From assembly GCF_028282165.1 (NCBI RefSeq), contig NZ_JANQIM010000010.1, forward strand, positions 54,275 through 118,274: DNA of 64,000 nucleotides, written 5' to 3'. Source of the stretch: Winogradskyella sp. (lineage in GTDB: Bacteria > Bacteroidota > Bacteroidia > Flavobacteriales > Flavobacteriaceae). The stretch's first letter is position 1; each line of letters opens with the position of its first letter. Shown piece by piece: positions 53,124 to 62,579 of the stretch. The notes below the pieces were generated by a model. That model had not been told where the DNA came from, ran no database searches, and saw nothing but the letters and a program-made list of their open reading frames with translations. Position numbers and translations under genes: made by a program.

Positions 53124-55223
53124 CTATTTGAGATATTTATTCATTTCTCTTTTGAGCACCTTACCCGAATTTTTTATAATCTCTTTTGGGTCTAATCCAT
53201 CAATGTGCATATCATCAATCCACTGACCGAGCATTTGCTCTAATGCTTCAGTATTTAAAATAAGTAATTTTTTATTGTAGGTTGAGCATAATAACCTAAA
53301 CCTACTTAATAAATCCTCGTTTATTGTTGAAGATGTCAAAATAGCCACTGTATTAAACTCTGATTTATCAATTTGATTAAGAATTTGACCTAACAAAACG
53401 GCACCGTTTTTATTCCTAGCCGTTAATCCAGCATTACCTGATCCTAATTTTGCAAATACAAAAAGTTTTAATTGTTGATTTCCTACACCATATTCTCCTT
53501 GCAAATCAGATATTTCAATGTTTTTATGTGGTAGTAAAACAGGACGCTTTAATGTTCTTCCTACTAATGTCCTCAAACAAACAAATTCATTACTCATAAT
53601 ACATTTTGAACAGTTAGAGTCAGACATATTATCACATTTTTCTCCTAATAAATGTAAAATGTTATCTGGTAAATTATAACTGTATTTCTTCCTGAGTATT
53701 TGCTTGAGTTCATTGATCTCTAATGGATTAATTTCGGTCACGAAATTAGTTTGTACATTTCCGTATGCTCTATTTATATCTAACTTTATTAAATTAGATT
53801 CAATTCTAAAGGGTAATGATATAACGTTTTGTAAATCTGGGTATTGAGAAATCAATGATTTTGTTAAACTTAATAATATTTCGATTAATTTAGGAGTAGG
53901 CGTAAGTATTGCCTTATCCAAAGCTTCATCAATTTCGATTACATCACCAGTTTCCTTGTTAACTATTTGAGATACCTTTTTGTCACTAATAAAAGAGATC
54001 AATTCATAACTACCATCTGGCTCTAATTTTAATTTAAATTGATTATCATATTCACCAAAAAAGTATTCACCTATTTCGCCTTCTATAACCAAATAAAATG
54101 GATTAAAATATTTATTAATTGCTTGACTTAATATTATATGTCCAGGTGTAAATGATTTCTCCGATTCTTTATTTAGCAACATATTGGTAATTGCTATGAA
54201 CAGTCTAAAAATTTCATTTCTAACTGATATATTAGCAATTGAAGTTATTTCTTTAGATGACTTAATACCCAAAGAGTTGATTATTTTTTCAAACTGACCA
54301 TCTGCTGCAAGAGCATCTAACTCATTAGCAACTTTAGTTAGTAACTTAAGACTGAAATCTCTTATTTCAGAAATGGTTACTTTTTGAGGTATCCATAACT
54401 TTCCAGTTTCAGATGTAACCCCTAAGCCCTGTTCTTCAATACCTCTTAATGGTATTCTATAAAAACTTTCTTTTCTTGTTGCGTCTATATTTTCCTCTTG
54501 TTCTCGGGCTATTTGTTTGGTAGATAGATTATCATCCCCTAAAGTTATATTTTGAGGTAATTGAATTTCATTTGAATTAACAAAATATTGAGCTCTTTTT
54601 ACAGAGTCAAAACTTCCGATTTGATTTAATAATGGTTTGGTGAGATGAAGTGCATTTAATTCAATCTTAATAGCATCTTTAATAACTCTAAACAAGTCAT
54701 CTCTTTCCTTCTTTGTATGGCAAGATAGAATGGCTTTGTTACTCTTTAAATCAATTAAAGCTAAGCCATAATTTAGCTCATAGATATTTGCAAGTTTATA
54801 ATTAGTATTCCAGTACCAGTGTATTTTATGCCAAAGGAAATGAAGTTCAATAATATCTTTAGTTTTATTAACCTCAAACAATTGATAGCTCCTTATAGCG
54901 GGATATCTTTCAGTATCTTTTTCTTGATTTAAGAGTTTAAGTTTCGATTCGATTTTTCTTTTAGTTACTAAATCTTGACTGTAAGAACTTTTATCTTTAA
55001 TAAAGGTTAAATAAAAACTTGGTTTAAATGAATAATTAAGATTGTCAATTCGTGATTTTAACGTCTTATTTTTTGACAATTTTTCCTCTATTAAAGTAAT
55101 TAATTCAGATTTACTCTTTCCCTCTGAATCTTCAAAAAGTAAAATATTTAAATCATTCAAAAGTATCCTTAAATCTTCTATAGACTGGCTTTTTAATTTT
55201 AAAGTACTTAATAAATTACCCAT
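53124..55223 (-). CDS. Orphan 699-residue protein with Cys4 cluster
   Basis: 699 residues, no signal peptide or membrane helix. Residues 8-50 look like a SAP-type helix-loop-helix (IEDLRILLNDLNILLFEDSE, then GKSKSELITLIEEKL), a fold that binds DNA or RNA. Cys530, Cys538, Cys541 and Cys549 form a C-x7-C-x2-C-x7-C cluster, probably zinc-binding. The last 130 residues (LKLFVFAKLGSGNAGL, then VAILTSSTINEDLL and LLILNTEALEQML) have the strand pattern of a restriction-endonuclease-like fold, but the usual ExK residues are not intact. It stands alone among repeats with a low GC content. It may belong to a defence or accessory function; I do not recognise the family. Confidence 0.7.
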   Translation of the reverse strand: MGNLLSTLKLKSQSIEDLRILLNDLNILLFEDSEGKSKSELITLIEEKLSKNKTLKSRIDNLNYSFKPSFYLTFIKDKSSYSQDLVTKRKIESKLKLLNQEKDTERYPAIRSYQLFEVNKTKDIIELHFLWHKIHWYWNTNYKLANIYELNYGLALIDLKSNKAILSCHTKKERDDLFRVIKDAIKIELNALHLTKPLLNQIGSFDSVKRAQYFVNSNEIQLPQNITLGDDNLSTKQIAREQEENIDATRKESFYRIPLRGIEEQGLGVTSETGKLWIPQKVTISEIRDFSLKLLTKVANELDALAADGQFEKIINSLGIKSSKEITSIANISVRNEIFRLFIAITNMLLNKESEKSFTPGHIILSQAINKYFNPFYLVIEGEIGEYFFGEYDNQFKLKLEPDGSYELISFISDKKVSQIVNKETGDVIEIDEALDKAILTPTPKLIEILLSLTKSLISQYPDLQNVISLPFRIESNLIKLDINRAYGNVQTNFVTEINPLEINELKQILRKKYSYNLPDNILHLLGEKCDNMSDSNCSKCIMSNEFVCLRTLVGRTLKRPVLLPHKNIEISDLQGEYGVGNQQLKLFVFAKLGSGNAGLTARNKNGAVLLGQILNQIDKSEFNTVAILTSSTINEDLLSRFRLLCSTYNKKLLILNTEALEQMLGQWIDDMHIDGLDPKEIIKNSGKVLKREMNKYLK

Positions 55224-55625
55224 AATTTAATTACTCTCTGATTTTCTTATTTAAATATAGATTTAATAAGCGCATTGTTTGTTTTATTTAAACCACTAGT
55301 AAAGCTAGTAATTTAAATATTAACTATTATACGTAGTTCTACGTATTTTTCTAAAAATAAAAGAGTTATATAGGATGGTTTTGCGGTTTCCTTTAAGCCA
55401 CTAATGAAGTCATATCATACTACAGCTATAATGGTCATTGCGATAATCCCGATGGCTATCGGGAGATGTGGTAATCTTTTGAACTAACTAGAGTGATTTA
55501 AGAGATTGCAACAGCACACCTTTAGTGTGCTTCGCAATGACAAAAGAACTTTCCAATGTCAGTTCGAGTGTCCCGACTGTAAACGTCGGGATGTATCGAG
55601 AACCGTTTTAGTTTCAGACGCTTTA
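55224..55625. other. 402-base gap with palindromes and dispersed repeats
   Basis: Near the orphan gene start there is an imperfect palindrome (TATTTAAA...CTAG / CTAG...TTTAAATA, about 55285-55319) and a TACGTAGTTCTACGTA word (about 55330-55345). Farther right are CCCGATGGCTATCGGG (55448-55463) and a TCGAGTGTCCCGAC-GTCGGGATGTATCGAG hairpin unit (about 55565-55602). No coding sequence seen. Confidence 0.55.
55565..55602. repeat. Dispersed hairpin repeat, well-formed copy
   Basis: TCGAGTGTCCCGAC, loop TGTAAAC, GTCGGGATGTATCGAG. The stem CCCGAC/GTCGGG differs in sequence from stems in other copies while the flanks GTG and ATGTATCGAG are kept. Confidence 0.75.
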
Positions 55626-56303
55626 TTACTTGTTCTCATCATTTATCGGCGAAATCATAATATGTGCTCTATGTGTTCCTGGGTTCATAATCCAAGGATG
55701 GTTGGCGGCTACTGGGACTTCTGGTAATCCTGTAGATTCTGCTGTTGCCCATGGCATATACACCACATAGCGGAGTTTAGCGTCAGCAACTTCTGAAGTT
55801 TCAGGATCATAGATGGTTTTGTCGCCATAGTAGATATGTAAAGTTGTACCCGTTGGGATTTTAAGTTCACCAGACTTCATTTCTGCTTCTCTTGTAGCAA
55901 AGACTTCTCTTGCGGACTTTCCTTCCTGTCGCAGTGCTCTTCCTCTAGCCATAAAGGGTTCGAGACCTTTATGGTAACATGCCGCATTAAACCCATCCTT
56001 TTTAGGATTATCAGCAAGTACAATAAATTGATTGTCACCTTCACGAAGGGTTACAAAATCACCAGCCATATTATAACCAATAACTTTGCAGTTAGCCCTA
56101 CTTTCTTTCGGTGCGGCCATTAATGCTGTGGCAATTAAGGCTTCATCTGTAGCTATGTCTTTATACGAATCATAGTTTTTTTCAGTTATACCTTCTACTG
56201 AAGTTTCTTTTGTTGACTCTGCTTCTTTGGTTGTTGACTTGTCCGATGTATTACAGGCTACTAAAATTCCTGCGAGCATACATAGTTTGATAATTCGTTG
56301 CAT
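55626..56303 (-). CDS. Putative periplasmic lipoprotein, conserved in Bacteroidota
   Basis: 225 residues from the ATG at 56303, which gives a lipoprotein signal MQRIIKLCMLAGILVACNTS (Cys17); a longer frame to 56492 runs through repeats and the secA terminator. After a Ser/Thr/Glu linker there is a compact domain with ESRANCKVIGYNM, GFNAACYHKGLEPFMARG and the closing WIMNPGTHRAHIMISP. The two Cys may form a disulfide. Function unknown. Confidence 0.75.
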   Translation of the reverse strand: MQRIIKLCMLAGILVACNTSDKSTTKEAESTKETSVEGITEKNYDSYKDIATDEALIATALMAAPKESRANCKVIGYNMAGDFVTLREGDNQFIVLADNPKKDGFNAACYHKGLEPFMARGRALRQEGKSAREVFATREAEMKSGELKIPTGTTLHIYYGDKTIYDPETSEVADAKLRYVVYMPWATAESTGLPEVPVAANHPWIMNPGTHRAHIMISPINDENK

Positions 56304-56348
56304 ACGATAATGTGAATGTTGTTTTGACACTTTCCCTTTAAAAATACA

Positions 56349-56377
56349 AAAAATCCTGATGGCTATATCAGGATTTT
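56349..56377 (-). terminator. Terminator after secA
   Basis: AAAAATCCTGAT (56349-56360) pairs with ATCAGGATTTTT (56366-56377), T run on the minus strand. It is downstream of secA beyond a dispersed repeat. Confidence 0.75.
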
Positions 56378-56392
56378 TGTTTATATCATCTA

Positions 56393-56482
56393 CTTCTCGA
56401 TACATTCCACCACTTACGGCTGGAACACTCGAAGTGACCACTGGTTTTCTGTTTATAGATTCCTGCCTGCGCAGGAATGACA
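56393..56482. repeat. Dispersed repeats between secA and its terminator
   Basis: CTCGATACATTCCACCACTT, then ACGGCTGGAACACTCGAAGT, is a hairpin unit very like 52699-52738, with the same CACTTACGG tip but a different stem. It is followed by TTCCTGCCTGCGCAGGAATG, a copy of the palindrome found at 1111-1188. Confidence 0.75.
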
Positions 56483-56484
56483 AA

Positions 56485-59400
56485 TTAATCATTTACTAAA
56501 ACCCATTCACCTTTATCAATCAACGGAATGGCTTGCTTGTATTTGACTTCTTTACTTTCGCCACTCATCACATGCTTAATCGTAACACGTTCGTTACGGC
56601 CAATCTTGGGTTGTTCCCTAACAATGGTCTCTACAACTTGTGGTTTACGGGAGGCGTTTTGCCCAGCAGCTCGACTTTGTGCTGCACGTTCATCCATATT
56701 TGGAATTTCCTCTTTTTGCGTTTCGAGCTTCTCTTGCTTTCTACGCTTTGCTTCTTGGATATTGTTCGCCGTTTCTTGAGGAATTTCACCTTTAAATAAG
56801 AACGAAATTACATCTTTATTGACCTGATCGATCATACTCTTAAAGAGCTCAAACGATTCAAACTTATAGATCAATAATGGATCTTTTTGTTCGTGTACGG
56901 CTAATTGTACAGACTGTTTTAACTCGTCCATTTTACGCAAGTGCGTTTTCCAAGCATCATCGACAATGGCTAAGGTGATATTCTTCTCAAAATCATTGAT
57001 CAGTTGTGTACCCTTAGTCTCATATGCTTTTTCTAAATCAGTGACTACTTGCAGATTTTTTACGCCATCGGTAAATGGCACTACGATACGCTTAAAACGA
57101 TCACGTTGGGTATTGTACACATTTTCAATAACTGGATAGGCCAAATCAGCCGCACGTTGCATCTTTTCGCGATAGTGCTTAAAGGCTTCCTTATAAATCA
57201 ATCCGGCAATCTCTTGTTCTCCCATTTTGGCAAATTCTTCTTCAGAAATAGGTGAAGCCATAGAGAAGTAACGGATCAGTTCAAACTCAAAGTTTTTATA
57301 ATCGTTGGCTGCTTTGTTATTCATGGCGATACCTTCAGAAGTATCGAAGATCATATTGGCCAAATCTACACGTAAACGCTCACCGTGCAAGGCGTTACGA
57401 CGACGTTTGTAAACCACTTCACGTTGTGCGTTCATCACATCATCATACTCTAACAAACGTTTACGGACACCGAAGTTATTTTCCTCAACTTTTTTCTGCG
57501 CACGCTCTATGGACTTAGAAATCATAGAATGTTGAATCACTTCACCTTCCTTAAGTCCCATACGGTCCATCATTTTAGCAATACGCTCAGAACCGAACAA
57601 ACGCATTAGGTTATCTTCTAACGATACATAGAATTGCGAGCTTCCTGGATCTCCTTGACGACCAGAGCGACCTCTTAACTGTCGGTCAACACGACGCGAA
57701 TCGTGACGTTCTGTACCGATAATGGCTAAACCTCCTGCTTCCTTCACCTCATCAGTTAATTTAATATCGGTACCACGACCTGCCATGTTGGTCGCTATCG
57801 TTACTTGACCTGGTTGACCTGCTTCTGCTACGATATCCGCTTCTTTTTTATGTAATTTAGCATTTAAGACGTTATGCGGAATCTTACGAATGCTCAACAT
57901 TTTTCCTAGCAGCTCAGAAATCTCAACGTTAGTCGTACCAATCAATACTGGTCGACCAGCATTGGATAAGCCAACAACTTCGTCAATTACCGCGTTGTAT
58001 TTTTCGCGCTTGGTCTTATACACCAAATCGTCTCTATCATCTCTGGCAATTGGTCTGTTGGTAGGGATTTCTACCACATCCAATTTATAGATTTCCCAGA
58101 ATTCACCGGCTTCAGTGACTGCCGTACCTGTCATACCAGAGAGTTTGCGATACATTCTGAAGTAATTCTGAAGTGTTACGGTTGCAAAGGTTTGGGTAGC
58201 AGCTTCAATCTTTACATTTTCCTTGGCTTCAATCGCTTGGTGTAATCCATCAGAGTAACGACGACCATCCATAATACGTCCTGTTTGCTCATCAACAATC
58301 ATCACTTTGTTATCCATCACTACATATTGCACATCTTTTTCAAAAAGTGCATAAGCTTTTAATAGTTGGTTTAGCGTATGGATACGTTCGGACTTAATGC
58401 CAAAATCTCTGAATAGTTCTTCTTTTAGAACAGCTTCTTCTTCAGGCTCTAAGCCTTTTTCTTCAATCTTCGCGATTTCGGTTCCCATTTCGGGCATTAC
58501 AAAGAAATTAGGATCGTCTTTACCAGATAGATAATCGACACCTTTATCGGTCAATTCTATCTGATTGTTCTTTTCATCAATCACATAATAGAGTTCTGCA
58601 TCTACTTTAGGCATCTCTCTATTGTTATCTTGCATGTAGAAGTTTTCGGTTTTTTGAAGGAGTTGTTTTACGCCTTCTTCACTCAAAAACTTGATTAAGG
58701 CTTTATTCTTTGGAATACCTCTGTAAACCCGTAATAACTGAAAACCGCCTTCCTTGGTATCACCTTCTGCGATTAACTTTTTAGCTTCGGCTAAAACACC
58801 GACCAAATGTTTACGCTGCACGGCTTCAATTTGTTCGATCTTTGGTTTTAGCATATCAAATTCGTGCTCATCGCCTTTTGGTATAGGGCCAGAAATAATC
58901 AATGGTGTACGTGCATCATCAATCAATACGGAATCCACCTCATCAACAATGGCAAAGTGGTGTGGACGTTGTACCAAATCTTCTGGTGAATGTGCCATAT
59001 TATCACGCAAGTAATCGAAACCAAATTCATTATTGGTTCCGTATGTAATATCTGCATTATAGGCTTTACGGCGTGCGTCTGAATTTGGTGTGTGATGATC
59101 GATACAATCTACACTTAGACCATGGAATTCGAATATTGGAGCCATCCACGCGCTATCACGCTTGGCTAAGTAGTCGTTAACCGTAACCAGGTGTACACCT
59201 TTACCTGCCAAGGCATTCAGATAAACTGGTAATGTTGCTACAAGCGTTTTACCTTCACCCGTTTGCATCTCGGCGATTTTGCCTTGGTGCATGGCGATAC
59301 CACCAATTAATTGTACATCGTAATGAATCATGTCCCAAGTGATAGGCTTACCTGCAGCATCCCAAGAGTTAGACCAAATGGCTTGGTCACCATCTAAAGT

Positions 59401-59841
59401 GACATACTCTTTTGCTCCGGAGACTTCTCTGTCAAAGGCATTGGCCACTACTGAAATCTCGGTATTATGTACAAAACGTTTTGCTGTTTCTTTAACTACG
59501 GCAAAAGCTTCTGGTAGAATAGCGTTAAGGACGTTTTCTGTGAGTTCGTAAATTTCGTCCTCGATTTTATCGGCTTGTACGTAAATCTCTTCCCGCTCGT
59601 CAATATCTTCGGTAACTTCTGCTTTGGCTAATAATTCATTTTGCTTTTCGAGCAACGGTTTTCTGGCTTCAGCAATCTTATCTTTAAATTCAGCAGTCTT
59701 CGCTCTAAGTTCATCGTGCGATAAAGCTTCAAGAGCTTGCTCAAAGCTTTTTATTTGGTCTACAATTGGTTGTATGGCACTAACGTCTTGTTTGGATTTA
59801 TCTCCAACAAATACTTTTAGTACTTTATCTAATATACCCAT
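56485..59841 (-). CDS. secA: Preprotein translocase ATPase SecA
   Basis: 1118 residues, the long Bacteroidota form. Walker A MQTGEGKTLVATLP, Walker B DEVDSVLIDDARTPLIISG, and MAGRGTDIKL and GRSGRQGDPGSS of the second helicase domain are all intact. The preprotein cross-linking and scaffold regions carry the family insertions. The C-terminus ends KYKQAIPLIDKGEWVLVND and has no CxC zinc motif, as usual in this phylum. It drives post-translational export through SecYEG. Confidence 0.97.
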   Translation of the reverse strand: MGILDKVLKVFVGDKSKQDVSAIQPIVDQIKSFEQALEALSHDELRAKTAEFKDKIAEARKPLLEKQNELLAKAEVTEDIDEREEIYVQADKIEDEIYELTENVLNAILPEAFAVVKETAKRFVHNTEISVVANAFDREVSGAKEYVTLDGDQAIWSNSWDAAGKPITWDMIHYDVQLIGGIAMHQGKIAEMQTGEGKTLVATLPVYLNALAGKGVHLVTVNDYLAKRDSAWMAPIFEFHGLSVDCIDHHTPNSDARRKAYNADITYGTNNEFGFDYLRDNMAHSPEDLVQRPHHFAIVDEVDSVLIDDARTPLIISGPIPKGDEHEFDMLKPKIEQIEAVQRKHLVGVLAEAKKLIAEGDTKEGGFQLLRVYRGIPKNKALIKFLSEEGVKQLLQKTENFYMQDNNREMPKVDAELYYVIDEKNNQIELTDKGVDYLSGKDDPNFFVMPEMGTEIAKIEEKGLEPEEEAVLKEELFRDFGIKSERIHTLNQLLKAYALFEKDVQYVVMDNKVMIVDEQTGRIMDGRRYSDGLHQAIEAKENVKIEAATQTFATVTLQNYFRMYRKLSGMTGTAVTEAGEFWEIYKLDVVEIPTNRPIARDDRDDLVYKTKREKYNAVIDEVVGLSNAGRPVLIGTTNVEISELLGKMLSIRKIPHNVLNAKLHKKEADIVAEAGQPGQVTIATNMAGRGTDIKLTDEVKEAGGLAIIGTERHDSRRVDRQLRGRSGRQGDPGSSQFYVSLEDNLMRLFGSERIAKMMDRMGLKEGEVIQHSMISKSIERAQKKVEENNFGVRKRLLEYDDVMNAQREVVYKRRRNALHGERLRVDLANMIFDTSEGIAMNNKAANDYKNFEFELIRYFSMASPISEEEFAKMGEQEIAGLIYKEAFKHYREKMQRAADLAYPVIENVYNTQRDRFKRIVVPFTDGVKNLQVVTDLEKAYETKGTQLINDFEKNITLAIVDDAWKTHLRKMDELKQSVQLAVHEQKDPLLIYKFESFELFKSMIDQVNKDVISFLFKGEIPQETANNIQEAKRRKQEKLETQKEEIPNMDERAAQSRAAGQNASRKPQVVETIVREQPKIGRNERVTIKHVMSGESKEVKYKQAIPLIDKGEWVLVND

Positions 59842-59858
59842 GTTTTATGTTTTATGCT

Positions 59859-59929
59859 GTCATTTCGAGCGTAGTCGAGAAATCTCAACTTATTGGTAAA
59901 TCAGACATCTCGACTGCGCTCGATGTGAC
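59859..59929. repeat. Inverted pair of dispersed repeats upstream of secA
   Basis: TGTCATTTCGAGCGTAGTCG at the left and CTCGACTGCGCTCGATGTGA at the right face each other. The left unit is the one that resembles the segment inside bshC. Confidence 0.65.
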
Positions 59930-59967
59930 AGTGATTGTAAATTTTGTCTTTCGGATAAGTTGTCCGA

Positions 59968-60013
59968 AAATAAAAAAAGTCTCTCAGTTAAGATAACGCA
60001 AGAGACTTTTTTG
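59968..60013 (-). terminator. Terminator after the DUF2795 gene
   Basis: AAAAAAGTCTCT (59973-59984) pairs with AGAGACTTTTTT (60001-60012) across a 16-base loop; located 16 bases beyond the minus-strand stop at 60029. Confidence 0.85.
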
Positions 60014-60028
60014 TGATAATTATATATA

Positions 60029-60250
60029 TTAATATTCGTCCTCGTTCCAGAGGTAATCTTCATCAGTTGGATAGTCTGGCCAAATCTCTTCAATAGAGTC
60101 ATAAGAATCTCCTTCATCTTCTATCGCCTGTAAATTTTCTACAACTTCTAAAGGTGCTCCAGTTCTAATTGCATAGTCAATAAGCTCGTCTTTTGTTGCT
60201 GGCCAAGGTGCATCACTTAAATATGATGCCAATTCTAATGTCCAATACAT
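60029..60250 (-). CDS. DUF2795 family small acidic protein
   Basis: 73 residues from the ATG at 60250 (MYWTLELASYLSDAPWPATK); upstream codons of the open frame look non-coding. The core APWPATKDELIDYAIRTGAP and an acidic tail IWPDYPTDEDYLWNEDEY are characteristic of the Bacteroidota DUF2795 proteins. Function unknown. It lies upstream of secA with its own terminator. Confidence 0.88.
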   Translation of the reverse strand: MYWTLELASYLSDAPWPATKDELIDYAIRTGAPLEVVENLQAIEDEGDSYDSIEEIWPDYPTDEDYLWNEDEY

Positions 60251-60409
60251 TTGCGTTATGGTTTTAATTTTTTGCAAAAATAATTTTTTAGCTGAATAAT
60301 TCAAGAAAAAATTAAATTAATTATTCATTAATAAAAAGAACGTGTATTATTCAACTTTTTAAAGTCGAAATATTGCATTTTTAGAGCAATATAGTTGTGC
60401 TTAAAAAGA

Positions 60410-60985
60410 CTAGGATTCTTTTTGTGGAATCCACTTTATCTCTTCAGCTTGCAAATCATGTGACAACTTCCGTGCCAATACAAAAAGGTAGTCTGAAAGA
60501 CGATTGATATACATTAAGGTTTCGGGCTGAAAAGGCTCTAATTCATTGAGATGAGACGCCAAACGCTCAGCTCTACGACATACTGTACGTGCTATGTGAC
60601 AGAATGACACGGTTTGATGGCCTCCTGGCAACACAAAATGAGTCATGGGTGGTAAACTAGCTTCCATATTGTCCATTTCCTTTTCTAAGCGTTCTATATC
60701 TTCATGAGATATTTTTGGAATATTCAATCGGGCCTTACCACTTTTAAGGGTCGCTTTTTCTGGGTCAGTAGCCAAGATGGCACCAACTGTAAACAACCGA
60801 TCTTGAATATGCATCAAGGTATTCTTGTATAATGGATCGATATCTTGATCTCTAATGAGTCCAATATGTGAGTTAAGCTCATCTATAGTGCCGTAGCTTT
60901 CTATGCGGATATGGTGTTTAGGGACTCGTGTACCTCCAAATAGGGCAGTAGTGCCTTTATCGCCTGTTTTTGTATATACTTTCAT
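60410..60985 (-). CDS. Cob(I)yrinic acid a,c-diamide adenosyltransferase, PduO type
   Basis: 191 residues. TKTGDKGTTALFGGTRVPK is the ATP-binding N-terminus, ESYGTIDELNSHIG and CRRAERLASHLNELE (Arg and Glu residues) complete the active site. It transfers adenosyl from ATP to cob(I)alamin to make the cofactor of methylmalonyl-CoA mutase, whose chaperone MeaB is encoded at 44626-45705. Stand-alone gene. Confidence 0.95.
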   Translation of the reverse strand: MKVYTKTGDKGTTALFGGTRVPKHHIRIESYGTIDELNSHIGLIRDQDIDPLYKNTLMHIQDRLFTVGAILATDPEKATLKSGKARLNIPKISHEDIERLEKEMDNMEASLPPMTHFVLPGGHQTVSFCHIARTVCRRAERLASHLNELEPFQPETLMYINRLSDYLFVLARKLSHDLQAEEIKWIPQKES

Positions 60986-61080
60986 GTGGTAAAGTTAAGG
61001 AATAAGGCTTGAAGTAGGAAGTCTAAAGTTGATTGGTTTACTTGCTAATTCCTAAGCACTAATTACCATCTAATGTATGC

Positions 61081-61590
61081 TTATGCCATTGTTGACATGT
61101 CATTATTTGAGTTATTTCCAAATGCCCTTTTCCATTTGTTTTTATTAATTCCAAAAACTATTCCACCGGCGAGCATAATCACTCCAGTAGCTATGCCAAC
61201 CATTCCAAAAAAAGGTGTTTTGGGTATTCTGACTAAAATTTCAGCAGCAAATGCGGCGTAGAGTCCTATTACTGACCAATACATAAATGAAAAGTGAAAA
61301 TATTTCCAACTATTTGTCGGTTTCTTTGTCCAAATGGGAATCATCCCAAGCAATATTGATGCTAAACTTACCAAAGTTGTATAGTGAAATACTCCCCAAC
61401 CATTAAATAATCTGTAAATCATAAAAGCTGTTACAATCAAAATTCCCATACTGATAAGGTATAGATATCCTATCCTTACGTGTTGCTTAGTTCCTTTTTT
61501 AGAGATTAGAATGTAAGTTCCGAACAACAAGGCAAAACAAGATGAAATCAGGTGTATTATGCCAATTTCATTCCCGACTATTTTTTCCAT
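61081..61590 (-). CDS. DUF2306-like membrane protein
   Basis: 169 residues with five membrane helices. IGIIHLISSCFALLFGTYIL and the HVRIGYLYLISMG segment resemble DUF2306 proteins, with His residues that might bind heme or metal. Function unknown. Confidence 0.75.
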   Translation of the reverse strand: MEKIVGNEIGIIHLISSCFALLFGTYILISKKGTKQHVRIGYLYLISMGILIVTAFMIYRLFNGWGVFHYTTLVSLASILLGMIPIWTKKPTNSWKYFHFSFMYWSVIGLYAAFAAEILVRIPKTPFFGMVGIATGVIMLAGGIVFGINKNKWKRAFGNNSNNDMSTMA

Positions 61591-61710
61591 TTAACTATAG
61601 ATTATTGTAATGATTTAAAATTCAAAGAACCGACTATTCATATGGTTTATGTATTTTTTAAATCTGAAATGTGGAATATAAAGGATGAATTGTTTTTTAA
61701 TGAATGCCAA

Positions 61711-62400
61711 CTACTTATTATAAATGTCACTCTCAATCATACCGTCCATTAAGCGTATAATGCGATGTGCATGTGCCGCAATATCCTCTTCGTGGGTTAC
61801 CATAATTACTGTATTTCCAGAGGCATGGATTTGATCGAATAGTTCCATAATTTCCAAAGAGGTTTTAGAATCTAGGTTACCCGTGGGCTCATCTGCAAGG
61901 ATGATGGATGGTTTGTTGACTAAAGCGCGACCAACGGCCACACGTTGTCGTTGACCACCTGATAATTGGTTGGGTTTATGGTCCATACGATCAGCAAGAC
62001 CAACATCGGTCAATACTTCTGAAGCGCGATCGACTCTTGCTTTTTTAGATTGCCCAGCGTATACCATAGGCAAGGCAACATTTTCTAATGCAGTGGTTCT
62101 TGGTAATAGATTAAAGGTTTGAAAAACGAAACCGATTTCTGTGTTTCTAATATCGGCTAATTCGTCATCGGACATTTGGCTTACATCTTTACCGTTGAGA
62201 CGATAGGTGCCAGCTGTAGGTGTGTCTAGGCAACCTAATATGTTCATCAATGTTGATTTTCCTGAACCTGAGGGCCCCATAATGGCGACATATTCGCCAC
62301 GCTTAATATCTAAATCCATTCCTTTTAAGACATGAACAGTTTCTTGTCCTAATTTAAAATCTCTAATGATACCTCTAATCTCAATGACGTTGTCGCTCAT
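61711..62400 (-). CDS. ABC transporter ATP-binding protein, LolD/MacB type
   Basis: 229 residues. Walker [10 protein letters not shown], signature [14 protein letters not shown], Walker [13 protein letters not shown] and switch His in VTHEED. The first 20 residues ([20 protein letters not shown]) place it with MacB/LolD/FtsE-type exporters of lipoproteins, peptides or drugs. The permease is not adjacent in the window. Confidence 0.94.
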   Translation of the reverse strand: MSDNVIEIRGIIRDFKLGQETVHVLKGMDLDIKRGEYVAIMGPSGSGKSTLMNILGCLDTPTAGTYRLNGKDVSQMSDDELADIRNTEIGFVFQTFNLLPRTTALENVALPMVYAGQSKKARVDRASEVLTDVGLADRMDHKPNQLSGGQRQRVAVGRALVNKPSIILADEPTGNLDSKTSLEIMELFDQIHASGNTVIMVTHEEDIAAHAHRIIRLMDGMIESDIYNK

Positions 62401-62579
62401 AATAACTTTTAGGTTGCTTAAAATCTCTGCAAGATAACAGAATTAAAAATCAGTTTCGTCAATAAGACGTTAAAGTTATTAGCTTGTTACACTATGAATA
62501 AAATAAAAAAGGAAGAGTTAAATCTAGGTTTTTGATCATGCTTAAAGTGAGATTAAAAAGCTAGTTATCCTAAAGAACT

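Noticed and set aside
56485..56600. Loss of the SecA C-terminal zinc domain as a truncation
   Set aside because: The missing CxC motif is normal for this phylum and the gene ends with a conserved tail.
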